Source of the DNA: JANXVY01 sp031365425
GTDB lineage: Bacteria > Pseudomonadota > Alphaproteobacteria > Rhizobiales > Hyphomicrobiaceae
Assembly: GCA_031365425.1 (NCBI GenBank)
Contig: JANLYB010000251.1
Coordinates: forward strand, 1 to 64,000
Length of the DNA stretch: 64,000 bases
Reading direction: 5' to 3'
The translations under genes and the position numbers were made by a program. Positions 49,493-57,060 of this stretch are shown here, piece by piece; position 1 is the first letter of the stretch, and the number at the start of each line of letters is the position of its first letter. The notes under the pieces are model-generated. The model was not told the origin of the DNA, ran no database searches, and was given only the letters and a program-made list of their open reading frames with translations.

Positions 49493-49855
49493 TCACTCCT
49501 TGTCGAATCGGCCTTCCTCAGCCTTGTTGGCATACTGAAGGTTGATCAAGATACCTTTGAGCAGGCGCAGCAGTCCGAATGCGACAATCGGGATAAAAAT
49601 ACCCCAGACTACGACGTGGACCCAGACAGGCGGATCATAGCGGAATTCTAAAAACAACGCGCCGCCGAGGGTCAAAGCGCCCAGGATCATGATCACGAAA
49701 ACCGCAGGACCGTCACCGCTGTCGGCAAAACCGTAGCTGAGGCCGCATGATGGACAGGCGTCGCGGATCGTCAAACCATTCTTGAACAACGGCCCATTAC
49801 CGCATTTGGGGCAGGCAGCGCGCATTCCATTGGTGATTGGGTTTGGCACAGACAT
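49493..49855 (-). CDS. DUF983 family membrane protein
   Basis: This 120-residue protein begins with a zinc-ribbon-like pair of CPxC motifs (CPKCGNG near 15 and CPSCGLSYG near 34), followed by two membrane helices (about 50-70 and 77-103). This is the DUF983 layout. The family is regularly coded beside cytochrome-c-oxidase genes in alphaproteobacteria, which suggests a role in oxidase assembly or metal handling; the role is unproven. Lies after the terminator-like hairpin at 49889-49918. Confidence 0.9.
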   Translation of the reverse strand: MSVPNPITNGMRAACPKCGNGPLFKNGLTIRDACPSCGLSYGFADSGDGPAVFVIMILGALTLGGALFLEFRYDPPVWVHVVVWGIFIPIVAFGLLRLLKGILINLQYANKAEEGRFDKE

Positions 49856-49888
49856 GACGACCCCCTTTAATACAAGCCAACTTCAAAC

Positions 49889-49918
49889 GAAAACGGGGCG
49901 GCTTTGCAGCCACCCCGT
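49889..49918 (-). terminator. Terminator or attenuator after ctaE
   Basis: On the minus strand ACGGGGTGGCT pairs with AGCCGCCCCGT (11 bp, one mismatch) around a GCAA tetraloop, followed by TTTTCGTTT. It lies 23 nt past the ctaE stop and 34 nt before DUF983. It should reduce transcription of DUF983, surf1 and thrC relative to the oxidase subunits. Confidence 0.7.
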
Positions 49919-49941
49919 CAATGACGTAACTTGCGGGCGGA

Positions 49942-50889
49942 TCAGTGACCTGCAGCTGCAGCGCCAACGGCGACGGCCTTGCCGAAGTTCGAACCCCAGA
50001 CGTAGATGCAGGCAAATAGGAACAACCAGACCACGTCCACGAAGTGCCAATACCAAGCGGCAGCTTCAAAGCCGAAGTGCTGTTCCTTAGTGAAGTCGCC
50101 CTGCATGGCGCGGAACAGGCAGACGGCAAGGAAGATCGTGCCGATCAGGACGTGGGCACCGTGGAAGCCGGTCGCCATGAAGAACGTCGCGCCGTAAATG
50201 TGGCCCGAGTAGTTGAAGCCGGCATGGCCGTACTCGACGTACTGGAAGTAAGAGAACAACGCGCCGAGCAAGACGGTACAGACGAGGCCGGCAATGAGGC
50301 CGCGACGGTCATCTTTTAGGAGCGCGTGGTGGGCCCAGGTGACGGTGACGCCTGACAGCAGCAGGATCAGCGTGTTGACCAGCGGCAGGCCCCAAGGATT
50401 GAACACACTCTTGAAGGCGGCAGCCGGAGCGGGCGGCCAATGGCCGCCCAGCACTTCGTTGCGCTGAACCAAGCCGATCATTTCTTTGCTGTTCTGCAGA
50501 GCGTGAACGCCCGACGGAAACAGCGAAGCGTCGAAGTAGGCCCAAAACCAGGCGACGAAGAACATCACTTCAGAGGCGATGAACAGGATCATACCGTAGC
50601 GCAGGTGGAGGCGCACGACCGGCGTGTGGTCGCCTTTGTGGGCTTCGCGAATGATATCGCGCCACCAGAAGAAGGCCGAAGCAACCACGATCATCGCGCC
50701 GGGCGCAAACAGCATCGGGCCTTTGACGCCAAACAGGGGCTCCCCGGCGGCGGAGCGCATCCAGCAGATGGCGCCGATCGCCATCATGAACGCGCCGAGC
50801 GAAGCGACCAGCGGCCAAGGGCTCGGATCAACGAGATGGTAGTCGTGTTCCTTGACGTCGGAATGTGGTGCCGTGTGGGTGTGTGCCAT
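49942..50889 (-). CDS. ctaE: Cytochrome c oxidase subunit III
   Basis: This 315-residue inner-membrane subunit has about seven helices. Family blocks include YHLVDPSPWPL at the N-terminus, SEVMFFVAWFWAYFDASL near 110 (the lipid- and proton-uptake-related Glu), and the C-terminal FGFEAAAWYWHFVDVVWLF near 270. The length (about 40 residues longer than mitochondrial forms) is normal for alphaproteobacteria, due to an insert near 130-160. It follows ctaG by 66 nt, within the cox run. Confidence 0.95.
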   Translation of the reverse strand: MAHTHTAPHSDVKEHDYHLVDPSPWPLVASLGAFMMAIGAICWMRSAAGEPLFGVKGPMLFAPGAMIVVASAFFWWRDIIREAHKGDHTPVVRLHLRYGMILFIASEVMFFVAWFWAYFDASLFPSGVHALQNSKEMIGLVQRNEVLGGHWPPAPAAAFKSVFNPWGLPLVNTLILLLSGVTVTWAHHALLKDDRRGLIAGLVCTVLLGALFSYFQYVEYGHAGFNYSGHIYGATFFMATGFHGAHVLIGTIFLAVCLFRAMQGDFTKEQHFGFEAAAWYWHFVDVVWLFLFACIYVWGSNFGKAVAVGAAAAGH

Positions 50890-50955
50890 GTCGTTTCTCT
50901 CGTTCCCTCGCGATTTTTATCCAGCAGGTCCGCAATTGGCGATTCTGCTGGTTTC

Positions 50956-51564
50956 TTAGGTACCTTTGGGTGCGCCCTCGACCGGTTTCGCGGCCGCGGC
51001 GGGTTTAGGTTCTGCTACCGATTGCTGGAAGGTGTAGGACAGCACGATTGTCTTGATCGCACGGGCATCCGGATCGGTTGCCAGCGCCGGATCGACAAAG
51101 AACGTCACCGGCATCTCAACGGAGTCACCGGCTTGGAGTGTCTGCTCGGTGAAGCAGAAGCACTCGATTTTGTTGAAGTGAATACCCGCAGTTTCAGGCG
51201 TGACATTATAGACGGCGCGGCCGGTGACAGCGTGCTTGGAATTGTTGGTGGCGCGGTAGAAGGCCATGCCGGTTTCACCGAGCTTGACATCGATGGTGCG
51301 CTGGACTGGTTCGAACGTCCAGGGCAACCCGCCGTTGACGTTGGCATCGAACATAACGGTGATCTTGCGATCCAGCACAACGCTCGACGGCGCGTTCGCG
51401 CGCTGGGTGGTGCCATTGTAGCCGGTGGCTTGGCAGAACATGGCGTAGAGCGGCACGGACGCGTAAGCGAGGCCGATCATGCCGGCGGCAAGCGAGGCGC
51501 ACGTCACCGCGACGCGCTTGTTTGCGCGATCAGCGTGTGTGGATTTTGGCTGGAAGTCACTCAA
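50956..51564 (-). CDS. ctaG: Copper chaperone CtaG/Cox11 for cytochrome oxidase
   Basis: This 202-residue membrane-anchored periplasmic protein delivers copper to the CuB site of subunit I. One helix near 18-40 precedes YAMFCQATGYNGTTQR, and the copper-binding pair is in KIECFCFTEQTL near 120. The C-terminal Pro/Ala-rich tail is variable. Its ATG overlaps the coxF stop by ATGA. Confidence 0.94.
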   Translation of the reverse strand: MSDFQPKSTHADRANKRVAVTCASLAAGMIGLAYASVPLYAMFCQATGYNGTTQRANAPSSVVLDRKITVMFDANVNGGLPWTFEPVQRTIDVKLGETGMAFYRATNNSKHAVTGRAVYNVTPETAGIHFNKIECFCFTEQTLQAGDSVEMPVTFFVDPALATDPDARAIKTIVLSYTFQQSVAEPKPAAAAKPVEGAPKGT

Positions 51565-51764
51565 CGCAGCGCGCTCCCCATCATGCCGGTCCCCAGAATA
51601 GCGAGCGGGCGGTTTACGACATTACCGCCCATGCGGACGATAGTGGCCGCATAGAACAAAAGGACCATCGCCCCAAGAGCCAAGGCAATTGCGATCGAGC
51701 GGTTGCGCCGTGCGCGCACCTGCTGCTCGCTCAAGGACTCAGGATATTTGGGACTATCGATCAT
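51561..51764 (-). CDS. coxF: Small single-helix protein CoxF
   Basis: This 67-residue protein has a charged N-terminus (LSEQQVRARRNRSIAIALAL) running into one membrane helix (IAIALALGAMVLLFYAATIV) and a short periplasmic tail. Size and position between ctaB and ctaG match the CoxF family of rhizobial cox operons, whose role is presumed oxidase assembly. The ATG at 51764 forms an ATGA overlap with ctaB; a start at 51779 would overlap ctaB further. Confidence 0.82.
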   Translation of the reverse strand: MIDSPKYPESLSEQQVRARRNRSIAIALALGAMVLLFYAATIVRMGGNVVNRPLAILGTGMMGSALR

Positions 51765-52690
51765 GCCATGATCCGCCAAACGATGTGCTCGGCGAGCAGG
51801 ACGCCGAACAGGGCGAACAGATAGAAAATCGAGAACAGGAATAGCTTCTTAGCGGTGGCATCGCCCTCGCGGCCTTCGGTGATGCGGCGCACATCGAAAG
51901 CGAACTTTAGAAAGACCGCACCAAGGATGCTGGACACTGCGAGATAGCTCACGCCGCCCAACCCGGTGAAGTAGGGCGAAATCGCCACGGGCACGAACAC
52001 CAGCGAATAGAGGACGATCTGACGGCGCGTCTCGGCGGGACCGGCGACAACTGGCAGCATCGGAACGCCAGCGCGCTCATAGTCGCGGCATCGGTAGAGG
52101 GACAGGGCCCAGAAATGGGGCGGCGTCCACAGGAAGATGATCAGGAACAGCAAAATGCTTTCCATCGAAACGCCGCCAGTCACGGCAGCCCAGCCAACCA
52201 TAGGCGGGAACGCACCGGCCGCGCCGCCGATAACGATGTTCTGCGGCGTCCTGCGCTTCAGCCACATCGTATAGACAAAGACGTAGAAACCGATGGTGAA
52301 AGCGAGCAAGCCGCCGGCGGTCCAGTTGACGAGAAGACCAAGTGTTAGGACGGACGCGGCGGAAAGGAATGAGCCGAAGGCGAGTGCGTCACCTGCGGAG
52401 ACGCGACCACGCGGGATCGGACGCGCCGCGGTGCGCTGCATGAGGGCGTCGATGTCGGCGTCGTACCACATATTTAGGGCGCCCGCCGCACCAGCACCAA
52501 TCGAGATTGCGAGAATGGCGATGAAACCTAGCACGGGATGGATCGAACCGGGAGCTGCGACCATGCCAGTCAGAGCGGTAAAGACGACGAGCGACATCAC
52601 GCGCGGCTTCATCAACGCGAAGAAATCGCTTACGTCCGAGATGTTCTCGCGCGTGCCGCTGATTTCTGCCTGGATGCCGAGTTCCGCCAT
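51761..52690 (-). CDS. ctaB: Protohaem IX farnesyltransferase (haem O synthase)
   Basis: This 309-residue UbiA-family prenyltransferase makes haem O, the precursor of haem A for the oxidase. About eight or nine helices are visible. The prenyl-diphosphate/Mg motif NMWYDADIDALMQRTAARPI near 85-105 has both Asp residues, and a second site lies near YRCRDYERAGVPMLPV at 205. The ATG at 52690 is followed by the family-like start; a longer frame begins at 52726. It follows coxA after an 80-nt gap containing a hairpin. Confidence 0.94.
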   Translation of the reverse strand: MAELGIQAEISGTRENISDVSDFFALMKPRVMSLVVFTALTGMVAAPGSIHPVLGFIAILAISIGAGAAGALNMWYDADIDALMQRTAARPIPRGRVSAGDALAFGSFLSAASVLTLGLLVNWTAGGLLAFTIGFYVFVYTMWLKRRTPQNIVIGGAAGAFPPMVGWAAVTGGVSMESILLFLIIFLWTPPHFWALSLYRCRDYERAGVPMLPVVAGPAETRRQIVLYSLVFVPVAISPYFTGLGGVSYLAVSSILGAVFLKFAFDVRRITEGREGDATAKKLFLFSIFYLFALFGVLLAEHIVWRIMA

Positions 52691-52729
52691 GCCGATATCG
52701 ATCCTGCCGTAGAACTTACCAATCAATCG

Positions 52730-52755
52730 TTGGCGAGGGCAGATGCCCTCGCCAA
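52730..52755 (-). other. Perfect 11-bp hairpin between coxA and ctaB
   Basis: TTGGCGAGGGC (52730-52740) and GCCCTCGCCAA (52745-52755) pair without mismatch around a 4-nt loop. No T-run follows on the minus strand, so it is more likely an mRNA-stabilising or processing element at the 3' end of coxBA than an intrinsic terminator. It lies 15 nt past the coxA stop. Confidence 0.65.
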
Positions 52756-52770
52756 GTTGGGTCTATCCGC

Positions 52771-54396
52771 TCAATGGTGGCTGTCGGCCGAGATGCGCGG
52801 CAGCTTTTCGAACGAGTGGAAGTCGGGCGGCGACGGCAGCGTCCACTCGAGCGTGGTTGCGCCAATGCCCCAGGGGTTTGCAGCGGCCTTTTCTTTGCGC
52901 ATGAATGCGTAGATCATGCCGATGAAGAAAACCACCGTACCAAGCGTCGTGATGTAGGCGCCCATCGACGAGATGCGGTTCCAATAGGCGAACGCATCGG
53001 GATAGTCGGCGTAGTGGCGCGGCATACCTGCCAAGCCGAGGAAGTGCTGCGGGAAGAACAGCACGTTGGCGCCGATGAAGGTCAGCCAGAAGTGCAGCTT
53101 ACCGAAGAACTCGGAGTACATGTAGCCCGACATCTTGGGGAACCAGTAGTACCAGCCCGCAAAGATTGCGAACACAGCGCCGAGCGACAGCACGTAGTGG
53201 AAGTGGGCGACGACATAGTAAGTGTTGTGGAGCGAACGGTCGACACCGGCGTTGGCGAGCATCACGCCGGTGACGCCACCGACCGTGAACAGGAAGATGA
53301 AGCCGAGCGCCCAAATCATCGGCGTGCGGAACGAGATAGAGCCGCCCCACATCGTGGCGATCCAGGAAAAGATCTTCACGCCGGTCGGAACTGCGATGAC
53401 CATGGTAGCGAACACGAAGTAGGCCTGCGTATCGACGCTGATGCCCGAGGTATACATGTGGTGCGCCCACACGACGAACCCGACCACGCCGATGGCGACC
53501 ATGGCATAGGCCATGCCGAGGTAGCCGAAGACCGGCTTCTTCGAGAAGGTCGAGACGATGTGGCTGATCATGCCGAAGCCCGGCAGGATGAGGATGTACA
53601 CTTCAGGATGGCCGAAGAACCAGAACAGGTGCTGATACAGCAGCGGATCGCCGCCGCCGGCTGCGTCGAAGAAAGTCGTGCCGAAGTTACGGTCGGTAAG
53701 CAGCATGGTGATCGCACCGGCGAGAACCGGCAGCGAGAGCAGCAGCAGGAAGGCGGTGACTAAAACTGACCAGACGAACAGCGGCATCTTGTGGATGGTC
53801 ATGCCGGGAGCGCGCATGTTGAAGATCGTGGTGATGAAGTTGATCGCGCCCAGAATCGACGACGCACCGGCCAAGTGGAGCGCCAGAATACCAAAGTCGA
53901 CGGCAGGGCCAGGGTGGCCGATCTTGCTCGAGAGCGGAGCGAGCACGATCCAGCCTGCACCAACGCCATTGGTACCCGCAGCGCCGGGAACGAACATAGA
54001 GATGAGCAGGAGCGCGAACGCGGCTGGCAATAGCCAGAACGAGATGTTGTTCATGCGCGGGAACGCCATATCAGGCGCACCGATCATGAGCGGCACGAAC
54101 CAGTTGCCGAAGCCGCCGATCATGGCCGGCATCACCATGAAGAACACCATGATAAGGCCGTGGCCGGTAACAAACACATTGTACATGCCGGGATTGGCGA
54201 AATACTGGAGGCCCGGCTCTTGAAGTTCGAGCCGCATCATGACGGACAAGAAACTGCCCACGACCCCTGCCAGCATGGCGAAGATGAGGTACATCGTGCC
54301 GATGTCTTTGTGGTTGGTCGACAAGAACCAGCGCGTAAAGAATGGCGGCGCGTGGTTGTGGTCGTCGTGTGCGGTTTCGGTTGAATAGCTACCCAT
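52771..54396 (-). CDS. coxA: Cytochrome c oxidase subunit I (aa3 type)
   Basis: This 541-residue catalytic subunit has twelve helices and binds haem a, haem a3 and CuB. The low-spin haem His lies in FVTGHGLIMVFFMVMPAMIG near 85. The active-site block WFFGHPEVYILILPGFGMIS has the CuB His, crosslinked Tyr and the D-channel Glu of type A1 oxidases. VWAHHMYTSGI carries the two other CuB His, and VVAHFHYVLSLG the haem a3/a ligands. It follows coxB by 60 nt; the start has GAAGG about 10 nt upstream. Confidence 0.97.
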   Translation of the reverse strand: MGSYSTETAHDDHNHAPPFFTRWFLSTNHKDIGTMYLIFAMLAGVVGSFLSVMMRLELQEPGLQYFANPGMYNVFVTGHGLIMVFFMVMPAMIGGFGNWFVPLMIGAPDMAFPRMNNISFWLLPAAFALLLISMFVPGAAGTNGVGAGWIVLAPLSSKIGHPGPAVDFGILALHLAGASSILGAINFITTIFNMRAPGMTIHKMPLFVWSVLVTAFLLLLSLPVLAGAITMLLTDRNFGTTFFDAAGGGDPLLYQHLFWFFGHPEVYILILPGFGMISHIVSTFSKKPVFGYLGMAYAMVAIGVVGFVVWAHHMYTSGISVDTQAYFVFATMVIAVPTGVKIFSWIATMWGGSISFRTPMIWALGFIFLFTVGGVTGVMLANAGVDRSLHNTYYVVAHFHYVLSLGAVFAIFAGWYYWFPKMSGYMYSEFFGKLHFWLTFIGANVLFFPQHFLGLAGMPRHYADYPDAFAYWNRISSMGAYITTLGTVVFFIGMIYAFMRKEKAAANPWGIGATTLEWTLPSPPDFHSFEKLPRISADSHH

Positions 54397-54456
54397 TGCA
54401 GTTGCCTTCGAAAACGGAGTTGCAGCTGTTGTGATTTGAAATGCGGAGGTGAAGAT

Positions 54457-55464
54457 CTACTTCGCCTGGACCTGAGCAACCGACGTGGATTGAGTTGCAG
54501 CAGCTTCTGCCCGCAGAATGGACTTAGCTTTCTTGGGATCCTTGGCTTTCAAGGCTGCCATCCAATCGCCATATGCCTGCTCGCTTACGACGCGAACTGC
54601 GATCGGCATGCCTGAGTGATTCTTGCCGCAGAGAACCGAGCACTGACCGTAGTACATGCCAACTTTGGTTGCCTGGAACCAGGAAGCGCTTACGCGCCCC
54701 GGAACGGCCTGCAACTTCACGCCGAATGCCGGAATCGTCCAGGAATGAATGACGTCGTTGGAGGTGACCAGAAGATGGACCACCTTGCCGACAGGAACGG
54801 CAATCTCGTTATCTACGGAGAGTTGGCGCGCTTCCTGACCTGTCGCCTGACGCTTGGACCAGATAGGAGCAGCCGCGTCGTAGACAGCCTTCACCTTTTC
54901 GATTGTGCCATCTTCGAGCTTACCGAACCGGGCATTGAATTCTTTGTCGCCGATCTCGGCCTTTACGACGTCCTCATCGGACACCATGTTGGTGGTGATC
55001 GAGACGCCCTTCTGGTCAAGGTATTCGTGATCCCAGTACCAAGCATTGCCCGTGGCTTTGATTGTCAGATCCGGCTTCGGGTAGGAGTACTGCAGGTTCA
55101 AGAGTTTGAATGAAGGGATTGCGATGATGACGAGAACGGCAATTGGGATAACGGTCCAGGCGACCTCGAGGCCGACGTGATGCGTCGTCTTGGACGGCGT
55201 GGGGTTCGACTTTTCGTTGAAGCGTAACATGACGAAGATCATCAACAACAAGACGAAGATCGTGATGACGATGATGATGCCGTTGACGAGGTCGTAAAAA
55301 TTGCTGATCCGGGACATAACTTCGGTCGCAGATTCTGATAAACCCATTTGGCCGGGCGACGGCTGCCCGATTGCAAAGGCTGGAGCGATTGCGGTCATCG
55401 ACCAAATTGCCACCGCAATGCCAACCGCAGCCAGCAAAGCGCCGGCCCTATTCCACTTGAACAT
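54457..55464 (-). CDS. coxB: Cytochrome c oxidase subunit II
   Basis: This 335-residue subunit has a signal peptide (about 1-31, APAFA), two membrane helices (about 55-85 and 100-125) and a periplasmic cupredoxin domain binding the CuA centre. The CuA ligands lie in NDVIHSW near 240 and in QCSVLCGKNHSGMP near 282. The ATG at 55464 has GAGGAG 9 nt upstream; the frame runs to 55719 but without family similarity. It is the first gene of the cox run. A perfect FNR-type box sits 77-90 nt upstream. Confidence 0.95.
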   Translation of the reverse strand: MFKWNRAGALLAAVGIAVAIWSMTAIAPAFAIGQPSPGQMGLSESATEVMSRISNFYDLVNGIIIVITIFVLLLMIFVMLRFNEKSNPTPSKTTHHVGLEVAWTVIPIAVLVIIAIPSFKLLNLQYSYPKPDLTIKATGNAWYWDHEYLDQKGVSITTNMVSDEDVVKAEIGDKEFNARFGKLEDGTIEKVKAVYDAAAPIWSKRQATGQEARQLSVDNEIAVPVGKVVHLLVTSNDVIHSWTIPAFGVKLQAVPGRVSASWFQATKVGMYYGQCSVLCGKNHSGMPIAVRVVSEQAYGDWMAALKAKDPKKAKSILRAEAAATQSTSVAQVQAK

Positions 55465-55540
55465 CAACCTGCTCCTCGTTTCCCACCCGCGACAGCAGTC
55501 GATTTTGGTCGCAACCGCACCACATCCCCGCCGTCGTCGC

Positions 55541-55554
55541 TTGATCTCAATCAA
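55541..55554. promoter_or_regulatory. Perfect FNR/FixK-type box upstream of coxB
   Basis: TTGAT-CTCA-ATCAA matches all ten specified bases of the FNR/FixK consensus. It lies 77-90 nt upstream of the coxB ATG, a usual distance for promoter-overlapping control. In rhizobia, FixK/FnrN proteins govern oxidase choice under low oxygen, so repression or activation of the aa3 operon by such a regulator is plausible. No fixK or fnr gene is in the window. Confidence 0.68.
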
Positions 55555-55567
55555 CTTTCGTCTTCGT

Positions 55568-55592
55568 CGCACAGAACACATCACACTGTGCG
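55568..55592. promoter_or_regulatory. Inverted repeat in the coxB upstream region
   Basis: CGCACAG (55568-55574) and CTGTGCG (55586-55592) form a perfect 7-bp inverted repeat with an 11-nt spacer. It lies just upstream of the FNR-type box relative to coxB and could be a second regulator site. Confidence 0.4.
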
Positions 55593-55780
55593 CAAACAAG
55601 AGGTGGTTGTGCGGCATTTTTTCACGATGCGCCAGTCGAATTGCACAAATTCCAACCAAGCTCGGAACGCGCCTTTCGAATGGGTCCCAATTTGGCCGCG
55701 ATTTATGCTGAGACGACACACGCGGCTTGGGCTTAGGTCTGTTTCAAAGCCAGCGGCTAAAATCTTCTGAGGATGAACGT

Positions 55781-56344
55781 GTGCGCCCATCGATACTGAC
55801 GCTTGCCCGCCAAGTCCTGGCCAGGCAACTTGGCATGGCCCCGTCTGCAGTTCGCTACGCCACGCTCCTAGCCATAGTCTTGCTTGGGCTCATGCCAGCG
55901 GTGCACGCAGCGGAGGAAGGCACCGTCAAAGCGCAGCATGGCGATTGGCAGGTAGTGTGTAAGGATCCCCCGCCGGGTGCCAAAGCCGAGGTATGTGCCC
56001 TGGTACAGAGCGTGACGGCGGAAGACCGGAACAACGTCGGCTTGACCGTCTATTTTCAGAAGTTTTCAAACGGAACGCGCGTGTTGCGCGTCTTCGCCCC
56101 CGTCGGCGTTCTGCTCCCGCCCGGCCTTGGCTTGAAGATCGACGACAAGGATGTCGGGCACGCGCCGTTCCTGCGGTGTCAGAATTTTGCGTGCTATGCG
56201 CAAGTGACCGTCGAAGACGCGCTGATCGAAAAGCTCAAAACCGGCAAGACTGCGATCTTTATCATCTTCCAAAGCGAGGAAGCCGGCATTGGCATCCCCA
56301 TTTCGCTGGCTGGCTTTGATAAGGCACTGGCGGCGTTAAAGTAA
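55781..56344 (+). CDS. Invasion-associated locus B (IalB) family exported protein
   Basis: This protein of about 187 residues has a signal peptide ending near HAA/EEG. The mature IalB domain shows HGDWQVVCKDPPPGAKAEVC, then VFAPVGVLLPPGLGLKIDD, RCQNFACYAQV and the C-terminal GIPISLAGFDKALAAL. Four cysteines probably form two disulfides. Despite the name, the family is widespread in non-pathogenic Hyphomicrobiales, with unclear role. The GTG at 55781 has GAGG 8 nt upstream; an ATG at 55835 would give a shorter, more typical signal peptide. Confidence 0.86.
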   Translation: MRPSILTLARQVLARQLGMAPSAVRYATLLAIVLLGLMPAVHAAEEGTVKAQHGDWQVVCKDPPPGAKAEVCALVQSVTAEDRNNVGLTVYFQKFSNGTRVLRVFAPVGVLLPPGLGLKIDDKDVGHAPFLRCQNFACYAQVTVEDALIEKLKTGKTAIFIIFQSEEAGIGIPISLAGFDKALAALK

Positions 56345-56374
56345 GGCCATGTTCCTATCGCTTACGGCCTGCCG

Positions 56375-56773
56375 TTACGCGGATCGCCGCAGCCGCTCAG
56401 GGTTGGCTTGCTTCTGCGGGGCAATTTCTTTGAGGGCCGCCGGAACCGTATCCTGGACCACGATATAGTCGCGAGCGCGAACGCGGTTGGCAGGAGAATC
56501 GTTAGCTTCACTAACAGCCGCGACCGGCAGAGCTGCGAATGCTGCGCTCTGCAGGCTTTCCATGTATTGCCGCTGGGCCACCTGCCAGAATGTCACCTGC
56601 TGTGTGATGAAGTCATCTGTTGTCTGGCAACTGCCCAGGTTTTTGGGAAGATCAAGATACGCCTGTGCGCGCCGAGTGAACAGGCACAAGGTCTCGGCAT
56701 TGATCCGGGCTGCCGCCCGCCAGGGATTGATCTCAGATCCGAATGAAAATTCGTAAAGCGTATTTAGGCCCAT
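56375..56773 (-). CDS. Phasin-like protein
   Basis: This 132-residue soluble protein is mostly amphipathic helix: a central LCLFTRRAQAYLDLPKNLGSC is followed by TTDDFITQQVTFWQVAQRQY and an Ala-rich stretch. The TxxDxxxxQxxFWQxAxxxY pattern resembles the phasin family that coats polyhydroxyalkanoate granules. No granule genes are nearby, so the call is tentative. A purine-rich GGGAAGAG lies about 10 nt before the ATG, and a TTAACCAT motif (CtrA-type) lies 39-46 nt upstream. Confidence 0.6.
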   Translation of the reverse strand: MGLNTLYEFSFGSEINPWRAAARINAETLCLFTRRAQAYLDLPKNLGSCQTTDDFITQQVTFWQVAQRQYMESLQSAAFAALPVAAVSEANDSPANRVRARDYIVVQDTVPAALKEIAPQKQANPERLRRSA

Positions 56774-56811
56774 GTGCTTCTCTTCCCTGCTGTCAGGAGC
56801 GTCACGCGCTC

Positions 56812-56819
56812 ATGGTTAA
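56812..56819 (-). promoter_or_regulatory. CtrA-type motif
   Basis: The minus strand reads TTAACCAT, the 8-mer CtrA recognition sequence of alphaproteobacteria. It lies 39-46 nt before the phasin-like start codon. One such 8-mer is expected by chance in roughly this much sequence. Confidence 0.3.
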
Positions 56820-56880
56820 GAACTATACTTCCTATGCACAAAGATACAGCTGAACGCTCCGTACAACGTGGTTCTCCTAG

Positions 56881-56889
56881 TTATCCACA
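56881..56889 (+). promoter_or_regulatory. Perfect DnaA-box match
   Basis: TTATCCACA is the consensus DnaA box. A second, one-mismatch box lies 41 nt to the left, and an AT-rich tract lies to the right. Confidence 0.4.
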
Positions 56890-57060
56890 AGAAGCGAATA
56901 TTCGGCTCATTGCACTGACATTCACGAAATAAACAATTTAAAATTGCAGAAAACATACGCTTTTTCTAAACTTTAAGTTGCATTGTGCGTTTAGTGACAA
57001 GTTTTAGTTGACACTTCGCCAGACGTGGCAGAGCAAACTACATAGTTAATACCGTAGTCG

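Larger units (their letters stand above)
55465..55780. other. Divergent control region between coxB and ialB-like gene
   Basis: These 316 bases hold an FNR/FixK box (55541-55554), an inverted repeat (55568-55592) and the ribosome-binding site of the rightward gene. No gene is supported. Confidence 0.55.
56774..57060. other. AT-rich divergent region with DnaA- and CtrA-type motifs
   Basis: These 287 bases contain TTAACCAT on the minus strand (56812-56819), CTATGCACA (56832-56840, one mismatch to a DnaA box), a perfect DnaA box TTATCCACA (56881-56889), the palindrome CAATTT-A-AAATTG (56934-56946) and an AT-rich tract (about 56925-57010). A TTGACA (57008-57013) may be the -35 of bcsS but has no good -10. 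No gene is seen. Confidence 0.5.

Noticed and set aside
52774..53763. Long plus-strand open frame opposite coxA
   Set aside because: Asp/Arg/His-rich antisense shadow of a membrane-protein gene.
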